A stretch of 64,000 bases of DNA from Psychrobacillus mangrovi. GTDB taxonomy: Bacteria > Bacillota > Bacilli > Bacillales_A > Planococcaceae. The notes beneath the pieces are model-generated. The model saw only the letters and a list, made by a program, of their open reading frames with translations, did no database searches and was not told the DNA's origin. The stretch spans positions 124,001-188,000 of the forward strand of contig NZ_JBAWSY010000006.1 of the NCBI RefSeq assembly GCF_037104765.1, given 5' to 3'. A program made the translations under genes and the position numbers. Positions 43,373 through 51,850 of the stretch are shown piece after piece (positions within the stretch are counted from its first letter, which is position 1; every line of letters begins with the position of its first letter).

Positions 43373-43426
43373 TACTTGCCCTTAAGTTGAATAAGTTCCG
43401 TAAAATTAGCATTCGCTAGTTTAATA
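43373..43426 (-). repeat. cassette-type repeat, diverged copy i
   Basis: On the minus strand CTTATTAAACTAGCGAATGC, 14 bases, then CTTATTCAACTTAAGGGCA. It lies between a frameshifted small membrane gene and the AlkZ-related gene. Confidence 0.45.
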
Positions 43427-43477
43427 AGAGGTGCCAGTTCAAAATTAACCGTCCACGTTTTTTAATGACTCATTACA

Positions 43478-43610
43478 CTATTGTTTGATTGCTTGTGACT
43501 TTCCAAGGATTACACCGTTTGCAATAATTCCAATTAACCCAGTAATAGCAAAAATAAGTAAACTACATACAAGTGCAATAATTATTCGGTTTTTATTTTT
43601 GCTCTTTCAT
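43478..43610 (-). pseudogene. frameshifted 40-50 residue membrane peptide gene
   Basis: ATG 43610 gives MKEQK-stop. Shifting frame inside the A-run (CAAAAATAAAAAC) gives KNRIIIALVCSLLIFAITGL then IGIIANGVILGKSQAIKQ-stop, a single-pass membrane protein. A one- or two-base contraction in the A-tract, or transcriptional slippage on it, would explain this. Confidence 0.5.
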
Positions 43611-43645
43611 AATGTAGCTTCCTTTGATAAAGGAACTCTATTTTA

Positions 43646-44575
43646 TTATTTTTTATTTAATTGATAGTACGCTTCAAGTAGTTCTTCTACTGGAATATTA
43701 TCAATTTTCATACCAGTCATATCGCTCTTTTGTATCACTACATTTCTAAGATTACTGTTACTGATTTTACTTCCTTCAAGATCACATCTTTCAAATGAAA
43801 TTGGCTTACTTTCTTCTCCAAGATTTGTATCTATGAAACTAACCCCTCCTAAAGTTACTAATACCATTTCACTATTAGAAAGATTTAAATCGGCATATAG
43901 TGAATTTCTAAGATTTATATTTTGGAACTTGGAGTGACTAAGATTACAATTGCTAATATGAATATTCATTAGATTACTGTTACTGTATGAACTTCCTTCT
44001 AAATTTACTCGATAACATTCCATTTTTGCCATATCGCAATTCTCGTATTGGACACTAGAAATGTTTTTATTTTCAACTAGGTTTTCTTTTTCTGATGAAG
44101 AGTCTATCCTCTTCAGATAAGCATATTCGTCTTCAGTTTCATAGGTTGTTCTATAACCCATCTTTTCATAAAAATAATGATTATTAATTTGTCTACTAGA
44201 TGTCTCAAGATCCCAATTTCTCACATTAGGAAACTCAAATTCTATTAAATTTAATACTTTAGAACCTATTCCTTTTCCTTGATAGTTAGGGTCAACGAAA
44301 ATACGGTCTATTCTTCCATATGTTTTGCCAGAAATAGTTACTATAATTCCACCGACAACTTCTTTATCATTTAAAACTTTAAAATAATCCAATTCTCTAA
44401 TCATGTACTTAGTCATCTCAATTGAGGCATATCCTGGTGGCTGGATATTGTAATCAATTACACTATCTTGATTTGGAAGCCACTTTTTCGCTTCTTCATC
44501 AAAAGTCCTTTTCTTAATTTCAGTTAGTTTTTCAGCATCAGCAATGGTTGCCTTTTCAATAGTTATAATTGACAT
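43646..44575 (-). CDS. GNAT acetyltransferase fused to pentapeptide repeats
   Basis: 309 residues. Residues 1-160 form a GNAT N-acetyltransferase domain (VVGGIIVTISGKTYGRIDRI then FVDPNYQGKGIGSKVLN, the acetyl-CoA loop, and FYEKMGYRTT). Residues ~170-295 are pentapeptide repeats with the A(D/N)Lxx-type pattern (NCDMAKMECYRVNLEGSSYS, NLMNIHISNCNLSHSKFQNI), a right-handed beta helix. The fusion could tether acetylation to a partner or DNA-mimic surface; substrate unknown. AAGGGG lies upstream of the ATG. An IS3-type end abuts the promoter side. Confidence 0.82.
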   Translation of the reverse strand: MSIITIEKATIADAEKLTEIKKRTFDEEAKKWLPNQDSVIDYNIQPPGYASIEMTKYMIRELDYFKVLNDKEVVGGIIVTISGKTYGRIDRIFVDPNYQGKGIGSKVLNLIEFEFPNVRNWDLETSSRQINNHYFYEKMGYRTTYETEDEYAYLKRIDSSSEKENLVENKNISSVQYENCDMAKMECYRVNLEGSSYSNSNLMNIHISNCNLSHSKFQNINLRNSLYADLNLSNSEMVLVTLGGVSFIDTNLGEESKPISFERCDLEGSKISNSNLRNVVIQKSDMTGMKIDNIPVEELLEAYYQLNKK

Positions 44576-44582
44576 TTAAGTG

Positions 44583-44691
44583 TTCCCCTTTAATATTTTT
44601 CCAGTATTTTTCTTCGGCTGTAAATCTAGCCATAAAAAACACCCCGCAAATGTTAGTTTAGTGTCTAACATTTACGGGGCAGTTCAATAGA
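44583..44691 (-). mobile_element. IS3/IS150-type left-end remnant
   Basis: On the minus strand: TTGAACTGCCCC, GTAAATGTTAGACAC, TAACATTTGCGGGGTG, then ATG 44633 with MARFTAEEKYWK, like an IS150-group OrfA start, running straight into the GNAT gene region. It shares layout and the TGTTAGACAC motif with the remnant at 32167-32303. No further IS sequence remains. Confidence 0.45.
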
Positions 44692-44718
44692 GTTAGGTGC
44701 TCCTATTTTTGTACGATA

Positions 44719-45102
44719 TTACTTTTTCTCCAATATCGCAAAGTAATTGTCTTCATCGTCCGCAAAGTTAAATACTCTCCCAGAAGGAATTGTTATAAGT
44801 TCCCCTACGGTTATTTGTTTTTCCTTAAAGTCATTATATAAATGTTCAAGATTTTCTTCTGTGTAGAACATTAAGGAAGGTGTTCCTAGGTTTATTCCTG
44901 GCGACATTTTCGCAACTTGTTCCTTATCGTGAAGTACGATGCTTGTTTCTGCGTTAGTACTTGGTGCTACTTCAATCCATCGCATTCCTTGGCCATCGCC
45001 TTCTTCTGAAATGACACTGAATCCTACTTTTTCTGTCCAGAATTTAATTGATTCCTCTTGGTTATTTACATAAAGCATAATTTGGCCTACTTTAGAAATC
45101 AT
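44719..45102 (-). CDS. VOC family (glyoxalase/bleomycin-resistance-like) protein
   Basis: 127 residues with two beta-alpha-beta-beta-beta units of the vicinal oxygen chelate fold: VGQIMLYVNNQEESIKFWTE then KVGFSV, EVAPSTNAETSIVLHD, and YNDFKEKQITVGEL ... FNFADDEDNYFAILE. Small VOC proteins act as lyases, dioxygenases or drug-binding proteins; the substrate is not deducible. GGGGAG precedes the ATG. Confidence 0.85.
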   Translation of the reverse strand: MISKVGQIMLYVNNQEESIKFWTEKVGFSVISEEGDGQGMRWIEVAPSTNAETSIVLHDKEQVAKMSPGINLGTPSLMFYTEENLEHLYNDFKEKQITVGELITIPSGRVFNFADDEDNYFAILEKK

Positions 45103-45211
45103 TTTCTACACTCCCCTGTATTTATTAATTAATAAATTTTACTTTCAATTTCAGTGAAAAATTATTTTCATTGCATATTCATCATAGATAACAATTAAGT
45201 ATTCTGTCAAT

Positions 45212-45826
45212 TTAGAGTTTCGTTTCTCCAAGAACTTGGATACAAATCTCCACACTTCTTTTCAAATCTGCATGGGACCAGCTCGGGATTTTCCCATGTT
45301 GAATTGCAAGTTCATGAGATGCAGGTATGTGAATAAACCCTGCGGGCATGTTGAACTTATGAGTATTTGCATAATGTAGTGCTTCGTACATAACATTGTT
45401 GCAAAGATATGTGCCTGCTGTGTTGGATATGGATGCAGGAAACCCTTCTTCGATCAGCTTGTTAACCATTTGGCGAATAGGCAACGTTGAAAAGTAGCCG
45501 GGTTCTCCTTCTGTATGAATAGATTCGTCGATTGGAATATGCCCTTCGTTGTCGGCTGCTCCATCCTTCACATTGATAGCGATTCGTTCCGGAGTGATTT
45601 TGTATCTTCCCCCAGCTAGTCCCAATGAAATGACTGCATCTGGCTTGATATCTTCTATATGCGAAAGTAGCTCTTTTCCTGAAGAAGCAAAATCCACAGT
45701 TAGCACTCTGCCGAAAACCTCGTAGACTCCAATTTGCTGTCCACTTAATTCTTCAACTATTTTCATAGTTGGATTTACTGTAAAAGATAAAAATGGTTCA
45801 AAGCCTGTTAATAGAAGTTTCTTCAT
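45212..45826 (-). CDS. pcp: pyroglutamyl-peptidase I
   Basis: 204 residues from ATG 45826 (AAGGGGGC upstream; the ATG at 45853 is less likely). N-terminal KKLLLTGFEPF, catalytic Glu in RYKITPERIAINV (near 81), catalytic Cys in SNTAGTYLCNNVMYEAL (near 143) and His in GFIHIPA (near 166), the triad of peptidase family C15. It removes N-terminal pyroglutamate from peptides in the cytoplasm. The 20-bp CGGTCA repeat array lies directly upstream. Confidence 0.92.
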   Translation of the reverse strand: MKKLLLTGFEPFLSFTVNPTMKIVEELSGQQIGVYEVFGRVLTVDFASSGKELLSHIEDIKPDAVISLGLAGGRYKITPERIAINVKDGAADNEGHIPIDESIHTEGEPGYFSTLPIRQMVNKLIEEGFPASISNTAGTYLCNNVMYEALHYANTHKFNMPAGFIHIPASHELAIQHGKIPSWSHADLKRSVEICIQVLGETKL

Positions 45827-45902
45827 TCCACTGCCCCCTTGTTCTTTATCCATAGTTTGTGTCTCTTCTACTTTGAAGTCAATAAAATATTGTGAATAGA
45901 GG

Positions 45903-46022
45903 TGAACGGTCAGAAAATTTTTTATCCGGACAGAAATATTTTTATGCGGTCAGAATTTCGTTTATACGGTCACAATTTTTTCTATCCGGTCATATTTGCA
46001 TTTGTACGGTCAGAAACTAAAA
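45903..46022 (+). repeat. tandem 20-bp CGGTCA repeat, locus 2 (6 units)
   Basis: Six units of exactly 20 bp: TGAACGGTCA first, then TATCCGGACA, TATGCGGTCA, TATACGGTCA, TATCCGGTCA, TGTACGGTCA, each followed by a 10-bp A/T-rich segment. It sits between pcp and the TetR gene. Confidence 0.88.
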
Positions 46023-46031
46023 TTACAAAAA

Positions 46032-46628
46032 CTACTTATTTTTACGTACACCATGTGTATAAGAATTAAGAATAACAATCAGTTCTTTGGAAAGTTCCTC
46101 AGGTGATTGTATGTATCCGGATTTTATCCACGTTAAAATAATTCCAAAAATACCATGCGTTCGATAAGTCGCAAAGTTTTCTGTATTAGCTTCTGAATTT
46201 TGATCACTTAAAAAAGTTATTTCATCTTTAAATAGGTTAAAAATCATGTCGATAACTTTATTTTGGAGATTGGGAATAGTATCATCTTTCAATAACAAAT
46301 TAAAGAAACTAGAATTTTCAATAATATATTCAAAAAGCCTCAACGAAGAGGGTTTAAGGGAGCCAAACTGTAATAAATTCTTCTCATTATATGGTATGAG
46401 TAGTGCTTCTTCCAGTCCAGCAACCATCTCGGTAACTAATACTTCTGTTAACTCTTCCTTACTACTAAAATGAGCATAAAAAGTAGTCCTATTATAATCT
46501 GCTTTATTAATTATATCTTTTACTGTCACACTCTTATATCCTTTAACAGTAATTAAAGATATAAATGCTTCTTTTATGAGTCTTCTGCTTCTTCTCACCC
46601 TTTTATCTTTTTCCATGTCAGTAATCAC
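46032..46628 (-). CDS. TetR/AcrR family regulator
   Basis: 198 residues from GTG 46628, which has GAGGGG at proper distance. Helix-turn-helix RRSRRLIKEAFISLITVKGY then KSVTVKDIINKADYNRTTFY, and AHFSSKEELTEVL, the TetR_N pattern. The C-terminal domain resembles the TetR_C group of YfiR/DhaS-like proteins (ENSSFFNLLLKDD). Upstream codons to 46721 (hydrophobic MKDFFFALIFLPY) are outside the family pattern. The SDR gene transcribed toward it may be a target. The effector is unknown. Confidence 0.82.
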   Translation of the reverse strand: MITDMEKDKRVRRSRRLIKEAFISLITVKGYKSVTVKDIINKADYNRTTFYAHFSSKEELTEVLVTEMVAGLEEALLIPYNEKNLLQFGSLKPSSLRLFEYIIENSSFFNLLLKDDTIPNLQNKVIDMIFNLFKDEITFLSDQNSEANTENFATYRTHGIFGIILTWIKSGYIQSPEELSKELIVILNSYTHGVRKNK

Positions 46629-46703
46629 TTTACCCCTCATCCTATTCTGGTACTTGATTAAAACTATAATTAATTCGTACAGATACGGCAAGAAAATGAG
46701 CGC

Positions 46704-46756
46704 GAAAAAAAAGTCCTTCAAGGATTTTACTATCCTTGAATAGACTTTGTTTTTTG
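46704..46756 (-). terminator. terminator of SDR gene
   Basis: AAGTC.TTCAAGGAT and ATCCTTGAA.GACTT arms with a run of eight T on the minus strand. Confidence 0.8.
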
Positions 46757-46775
46757 GTGATTAATATTATATTTA

Positions 46776-47522
46776 TTAATGTGCCAGCATACCGGCGTCA
46801 ACTAAATGTTCAGCACCTGTAATATAAGAAGATTCATCAGAAGCTAAGAATAAAACTAAATTAGACACTTCTCTTGCTTCAGCTAAACGACCTAATGGAA
46901 TATCTCTTAATGCATCTCCACCAGACTCATCTGTTGCTTCTACCATCATTGGAGTATTGATAAATCCAGGGTGAACAGAATTGACACGAATATTATTTGC
47001 TCCATATTCAATTGCAGTTCCTTTTGTCATACCTCTTACTGCTGCTTTACTTGAAACGTAAGCAATACTTGGGAAACCATAATTCGCTACAATACCAGCA
47101 ATAGATGAAATATTTACGATCGATCCTATTCCTGCTTCAAGCATAGAGGGGATTACTGTTTTCATACCAAGGAAAATACTATGTTGGTTAATGGAACATA
47201 CTTTTAAATATTCTTGTTCATCTAATTCTGCAGTTTTTGCTATTGGTCCTAAAACGCCAGCGTTATTTACCAATATAGTTATATCTCCAAATGCAGCTTT
47301 CCCTTCTTCTAAAACCTTTTTCCAAGATTCTGCACTAGTTGCATCATGCTTTACAAACAATGCATTTGCTCCTAGTTCTTTCGCAAGGGCTGATCCAGCT
47401 TCTTCATTTATATCTGTTAAAATTACTTTTGCTCCTTCTTCAATAAAGACACGAGCGTGGGATTCTCCCATACCTCTTGCTGCACCTGTAATAATTGCTA
47501 CTTTACTATTTAATCTTCCCAT
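46776..47522 (-). CDS. short-chain dehydrogenase/reductase (SDR)
   Basis: 248 residues of a classical SDR: cofactor motif ITGAARGMGESHA (TGxxxGxG), ILVNNAG, catalytic Ser in VNISSIAGIV and YxxxK in AYVSSKAAV, then HPGFINTPM. Similar to glucose 1-dehydrogenase/3-alpha-hydroxysteroid dehydrogenase-type oxidoreductases; the substrate cannot be set. The Asp in ILTDINEE suggests NAD preference. Near a TetR gene that may regulate it. Confidence 0.86.
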   Translation of the reverse strand: MGRLNSKVAIITGAARGMGESHARVFIEEGAKVILTDINEEAGSALAKELGANALFVKHDATSAESWKKVLEEGKAAFGDITILVNNAGVLGPIAKTAELDEQEYLKVCSINQHSIFLGMKTVIPSMLEAGIGSIVNISSIAGIVANYGFPSIAYVSSKAAVRGMTKGTAIEYGANNIRVNSVHPGFINTPMMVEATDESGGDALRDIPLGRLAEAREVSNLVLFLASDESSYITGAEHLVDAGMLAH

Positions 47523-47696
47523 TTTCCTTAATCTCCCATTCTATTATTTTATTTAGAAAAAGGAAAAATAAGCGCTTACATTTCTCTTTGATTTGATTAT
47601 ATGGAACCTAAAAATGCTAAACAATCACTAATATTTTCTGAATTGTATCATTACTCAACACTTTAGAATAATGTGTATGTTTATTATAAATAAGTT

Positions 47697-47736
47697 GAAC
47701 GGTCATAAATCCTCCTAAACGGTCGTTTTTTATCCC
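47697..47736 (+). repeat. 20-bp CGGTCA repeat, locus 3 (2 units)
   Basis: TGAACGGTCATAAATCCTCC followed by TAAACGGTCG plus ten A/T-rich bases. The opening unit matches the first unit of the longer arrays. Confidence 0.65.
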
Positions 47737-47845
47737 TTCACTGTTTGCATTATTCCACAATTACGATAGTTGCGTAATGTCTACTTTAATGCTATTGAGA
47801 TTTCATAAATGCGTTAGCGAAGGTTAAGTAGGATAATTAATAACT

Positions 47846-47880
47846 TAAAAAAGCTTATCCATTAAACTGATAAGCTTTCT
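47846..47880 (-). terminator. terminator of alpha/beta hydrolase gene
   Basis: AAAGCTTATC and GATAAGCTTT pair perfectly; on the minus strand the stem runs into TTTTTTAAG. Confidence 0.8.
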
Positions 47881-47893
47881 AATATATTCATTA

Positions 47894-48715
47894 TTAGTTT
47901 TCAACAGACAAAAACTGTTCTACCAGTTTGTTAAATTTCTTACTATGCTCCCAGAACATTAGGTGACCACCTAGTACTTCAATGGAGGATTTTGGCGAAA
48001 CCTTTTGCGTGAAGGTAGTCGCTGTATCAGCCCAATGATCTGCAACGATCGTCATTGTTGGTACAGTTTCACTCGCTTCCTTCGCTTCTTCTCGATAATC
48101 AGAGAACATTCCTGAAGCAAATAGATTCGCTGCAATATAATATGGTGTTTTTAAAGATTGCCCCACCAGCCAGTTCAACTCATCCTCTGTTACATCACGT
48201 TGCACCATAACACTTGTTGTATAAGCCTTGATAAATTCCCGTTGACCTGCCGGATTGCGTAAATAGGTGTTATAGATCGCTCCAATGTCATTGAGAGGAC
48301 CTTCTACCCAATCTTCCTTATGGTTTGTCGACAACGCCTTTGGTGACATGTCAATGAAAATTAATGATTTTACTTTGTCATAGCCGTTCTGTTTAAGATA
48401 CTCCCATACAGTTAAGCAACCAAACGACCAGCCTACCAACGTTACGTCCTTTAGTTCTAATAGATCAATTACCCTTGCCAAGTCCGTTCCATGTGTTATA
48501 TAGTCATTTCCTTCTAGTGTAATAGATGAACGACCATGACTTCTTGGGTCGACACCAATTACTCTATTTGTTTTGGAGAAATGTTCGACTTGATGGGTAA
48601 ACACTTCAGTTGTAAATGTAAAGCCAGGGATGAAAACAATCGAGTCCCCGCTTCCTACATCTTGAACAAATAATTCTACACCAGGATCTACTTCAACATA
48701 CCTCTCAGTCATCAT
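47894..48715 (-). CDS. alpha/beta hydrolase
   Basis: 273 residues of the alpha/beta-hydrolase fold: IVFIPGFTFTTEVF (oxyanion region), VIGVDPRSHGRSS, nucleophile Ser in VTLVGWSFGCLTVWEY (near 104), candidate acid in TIVADHWADT and His in EVLGGHLMFWEH. It belongs to the peroxidase/esterase-like group; the substrate is unknown. No operon partner. Confidence 0.84.
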   Translation of the reverse strand: MMTERYVEVDPGVELFVQDVGSGDSIVFIPGFTFTTEVFTHQVEHFSKTNRVIGVDPRSHGRSSITLEGNDYITHGTDLARVIDLLELKDVTLVGWSFGCLTVWEYLKQNGYDKVKSLIFIDMSPKALSTNHKEDWVEGPLNDIGAIYNTYLRNPAGQREFIKAYTTSVMVQRDVTEDELNWLVGQSLKTPYYIAANLFASGMFSDYREEAKEASETVPTMTIVADHWADTATTFTQKVSPKSSIEVLGGHLMFWEHSKKFNKLVEQFLSVEN

Positions 48716-49059
48716 CCAACCCCATTATGATATAAGAGCAGACTGAATGAATTCCTGTCCGCTCCTCGTTATATAAACCATATTCGAAAACTCTCTTAAA
48801 AATTCCATTCCCCAGAAGCTCTTGAAATCTAATCTATTTACCTACAAAATTAAAAGTTAGAAAATTTCATGTTAGTTTAATCAATTGATTTGTTTCTGAC
48901 AAAGGAATTTAATTATTTTTCACAAATCTTTTCTGTGAAAAATATGAAAATAATGATAGTTATATGTATTTATAAGATAAACGTTAATAAACTGTTCACA
49001 TATTTGTAGGAATGCTACAATTCGAAATGAAAGCGCTACCAACTTTGAGGAGGGAAATT
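48716..49059. other. divergent promoter region before orphan tctC
   Basis: AT-rich 344-bp spacer. Contains the perfect cre site at 49027-49041. No gene seen. Confidence 0.45.
49027..49041 (+). promoter_or_regulatory. CcpA cre site before orphan tctC
   Basis: ATGAAAGCGCTACCA fits the cre consensus WTGNAANCGNWNNCW at every position. It lies 18 bases upstream of the GTG start, where bound CcpA would block expression in the presence of preferred sugars. Confidence 0.75.
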
Positions 49060-50085
49060 GTGAATACAAATTTCAAAAAATTAGGAATATTGTTTGCAGG
49101 CAGTATATTATCGCTTAGCCTTGTAGCATGTGGAAGTTCAGAAACGTCTACAAAGAAAAGTGAAGGAAATAACTATCCCGAAAAACCATTAACCATAGTT
49201 GCTCCATCGGGTGCAGGCGGTGGTCTTGATACAACTGCCCGATCTTTATCGAAAGCATTAATGGAGACAGGATTAACGAAAGAATCATTGACGGTCGAAA
49301 ACAAACCCGGGGGCGGTCAAGCTGTCGGACTTGCTGATTTTATAAGTCAGGATTCTACAGACCCTTATCGCTTGTATCTTCCTTCTGTTCCTTTACTCAT
49401 AAATAACTTGAAAAGAGAAGGAAACAGTCCATATTCTTATAAAGACTTAACACCTTTAGCACAACTTACAAAAGATTATGGTGCCATTGTTGTTCCAATC
49501 GATTCTAAATATACAGATTTAAAGTCTCTATTTGATGATTTAAAAAAAGATCCTGGATCACTGGTCTTGGCTGGGGGCTCTGCACCTGGATCTCAGGATC
49601 ATCTAGTAGCCATGCTTCCTGCTGTAAAAGCGGATGTCGATGTTACTAAAATTAAATTTGTCTCCTATGATGGTGGTGGCGAAGCAATGACTGCTCTAAT
49701 TGGTGGAAATGCCGATGTTCTTGCTACTGATATTTCTGGTACTGGAGAATTTTTAAAAGCAGGAAAAGTACGTGTACTTGGTGTTTCTTCTCCAGAAAGA
49801 TTGACAGGGACTTATTCGGAAATACCGACATATAAAGAAGCTGGAATTGATGCAGAATTTACAATTTGGCGTGGCCTTTTCGGACCAAAAGATATGCCGC
49901 AATATGCTGTAGACTACTGGAACAAAACATTAACCGAATTAATAAAAACAAAAGAGTGGAATGAAGTTCTTGAAACAAATGGCTGGGAAGATGGCTATAA
50001 AAACACAGAAGAATTCAAAACATTCTTAGAAGAACAAGAAGTTTTAGTACAAGAAATACTTGAATCACTAGATATGCAAAAATAA
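49060..50085 (+). CDS. tctC: tripartite tricarboxylate transporter substrate-binding protein (orphan TctC)
   Basis: 341 residues from GTG 49060, the start following GAGGAGGGAAATT. Lipoprotein signal with lipobox VAC. The mature protein has the TctC/Bug pattern: NYPEKPLTIVAPSGAGGGLD, VENKPGGGQAVGLADF, VLAGGSAPGSQDHLVAM and the C-terminal EFTIWRGLFGPKDMP. Such proteins capture citrate or other (di/tri)carboxylates for a TctAB permease. No tctAB follows; a paralogue heads the tctCBA operon 7 kb away (57418), so this copy probably shares that permease. A cre site lies in front. Confidence 0.87.
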   Translation: MNTNFKKLGILFAGSILSLSLVACGSSETSTKKSEGNNYPEKPLTIVAPSGAGGGLDTTARSLSKALMETGLTKESLTVENKPGGGQAVGLADFISQDSTDPYRLYLPSVPLLINNLKREGNSPYSYKDLTPLAQLTKDYGAIVVPIDSKYTDLKSLFDDLKKDPGSLVLAGGSAPGSQDHLVAMLPAVKADVDVTKIKFVSYDGGGEAMTALIGGNADVLATDISGTGEFLKAGKVRVLGVSSPERLTGTYSEIPTYKEAGIDAEFTIWRGLFGPKDMPQYAVDYWNKTLTELIKTKEWNEVLETNGWEDGYKNTEEFKTFLEEQEVLVQEILESLDMQK

Positions 50086-50126
50086 CTTTTCTTTTGCATC
50101 TACCAAGTAAGTTCATCATTTCATAT

Positions 50127-50156
50127 GGGAAGAAGGTGTACCTCTTCCCTTTTCTA
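50127..50156 (+). terminator. terminator of orphan tctC
   Basis: GGGAAGA, 9-base loop, TCTTCCC, then TTTTCT. Confidence 0.75.
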
Positions 50157-50198
50157 ATTGCCAAGCGTAACATCTATTTAAAAAAGGAGATTTTGTAG

Positions 50199-50981
50199 AT
50201 GGCCAAACAAGTGGAACCGATCAAAAATAAAGTTCAAGAGGTATTTAGTAAAAACGCGGAAAAATATGTAACAAGTAGCACACATGCAAAAGGATCTGAT
50301 TTAAGCCTTCTACCTAGTTGGTTGGATCTTCCAACTAATTCAATTGTACTCGATATCGCAACAGGTGGGGGGCATGTGGTTAAAGCGTTAGCACCACATG
50401 CATCTCAAGTTTTTGCCACCGATTTAACGTATCAAATGCTTGAGGCAGCAAAGCGCCATTTAGATCAGACAGAGTCAAATATTTCTTATGTAATTGCAGA
50501 TGCAGAATCCCTACCGTTTTTAGAAAATACGTTTGACGCAGTCACTTGTAGGATTGCACCTCACCATTTCCCTCATCCTGATATATTTGTAAAAGAAGTG
50601 GCAAGAGTATTAAAACATGGTGGAAAGTTTTTACTTATTGACAACATTGCGCCTGAGGAAAAGGAATTAGACGAATTCGTTAACCATCTCGAAAAATTAC
50701 GTGATGAAAGCCATAACCGTAGCTACTCTATAAACGAATGGAAAACATGGTTTGAACAAGCTGATTTAACTTTGTTAAAGGCTGAAGCACGAAAGAAAAC
50801 TTTTGATTATCCTGATTGGGTAAGACGGACAACGACGTCTGAGGAACAAGTTAAAAAAGTTGACTCGCATCTTCTCCTTGCCAACGACAGTATCAGTAAC
50901 TATTTTTCAATTCAGACCTCAAACGACAGTATTCAATCGATTACAATTGATGAATGGATGGCGTTAGCAGTAAAAAAATAA
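50199..50981 (+). CDS. class I SAM-dependent methyltransferase
   Basis: 260 residues of the UbiE/YcgJ type: SAM-binding motif VLDIATGGGHVVKALAP (about 50-66), FATDLTYQML, ADAESLPFLENTFDAVTCRI and a post-IV region VARVLKHGGKFLLID. It transfers methyl groups to an unknown small molecule. AAAGGAG precedes the ATG. Monocistronic. Confidence 0.87.
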   Translation: MAKQVEPIKNKVQEVFSKNAEKYVTSSTHAKGSDLSLLPSWLDLPTNSIVLDIATGGGHVVKALAPHASQVFATDLTYQMLEAAKRHLDQTESNISYVIADAESLPFLENTFDAVTCRIAPHHFPHPDIFVKEVARVLKHGGKFLLIDNIAPEEKELDEFVNHLEKLRDESHNRSYSINEWKTWFEQADLTLLKAEARKKTFDYPDWVRRTTTSEEQVKKVDSHLLLANDSISNYFSIQTSNDSIQSITIDEWMALAVKK

Positions 50982-51074
50982 AAAAAGCGCAAGCGCCATC
51001 TAATTACAAAACCTGTTTTGTATGTTTTCGGGAGGACTTTGGACAGACTTATTGCTATATCATTACCGATTGAT

Positions 51075-51118
51075 AGAAAGGCTGGTCGTGACTGACGTCA
51101 CGACCAGCCTTTCTTTTC
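51075..51118 (+). terminator. strong terminator
   Basis: AGAAAGGCTGGTCGTGA (51075-51091) and TCACGACCAGCCTTTCT (51098-51114) form a perfect 17-bp stem followed by TTTC. Confidence 0.85.
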
Positions 51119-51516
51119 TCGGTAATCTTATGGCGTTTGTCCGTCCATCGCCCTCCTTTAACAGTACGAATAAGGTTAAGGTTTTTTTGGGATAATGAGT
51201 GAAAAGATGCTTTCCAACTCATAAAGTAAGCACCCGAAGATGCAATTTCGGGTGCTCTTGCGCTCCTCTATATAGATACTAACTTTTGACCACATACTCT
51301 TTTATCAGTAGAAGAAAATTAACAGTAGTGCTCTTCTTAAAGATTCTTGTAAGCTAACAGGTCTATCTCCTCTACCTTACCTAGTATAAAATCCACTGCA
51401 TTTTCCTACCCTTCAAAGTATCAGTGACTTTATGCACTCAAAAACTATATAAATCTTTATCTTTTAGTTGTCCTTTCTTTTATGATTGATTTGAAAAACA
51501 TTTACTGGATTGTAGT

Positions 51517-51850
51517 GGAAGGTGGCGACTCCAGCGGGATTAGTGAGAGACCACTGAAAAACCCTATTGCTGAATTTAGTCATGATAAATATTTGATGTT
51601 GCTATACTACAAACTATAGGATTTAGCGCGGCGGCGTGAGACTCCTGTGGGAAAGCGAGACAGACGAGACCCCGCAACGAAGTGAGGAGGCTCGGCGCTC
51701 GCCCACGGAAAGCGAACAGAGCCGTGCTAAATCCAATCTGCAGCTATTATCTTCGACATTAGTGAGACAGATGAGACATCACAACGGACGCTTAGCGGCG
51801 GTGATGGTTCATCGCTCACCCCGCGGAAAGCGACCACCTGGAACGAAAGA
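51517..51850. repeat. GC-rich Bacillales interspersed repeat with nested copy
   Basis: The outer repeat has GGTGGCGACTCCAGCGGGATT at its left (51525-51540) and CGCGGAAAGCGACCACCTGG at its right (51823-51842). It is interrupted by ~210 bp flanked by the direct repeat ATTAGTGAGA (51539-51548 and 51758-51767). The insert contains its own hairpin-ended repeat: GGATTTAGCGCGGC (51619) and GCCGTGCTAAATCC (51721-51734). Repeats with AAAGCGA...CCCCGC...GGAGGCT wording are common between genes of Bacillaceae; the function is unknown. Confidence 0.7.

Larger units (their letters stand above)
47523..47893. other. gap holding repeat locus 3 and a terminator
   Basis: No gene. Contains the two-unit CGGTCA repeat (47697-47736) and the terminator of the hydrolase gene (47846-47879). 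Confidence 0.5.
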
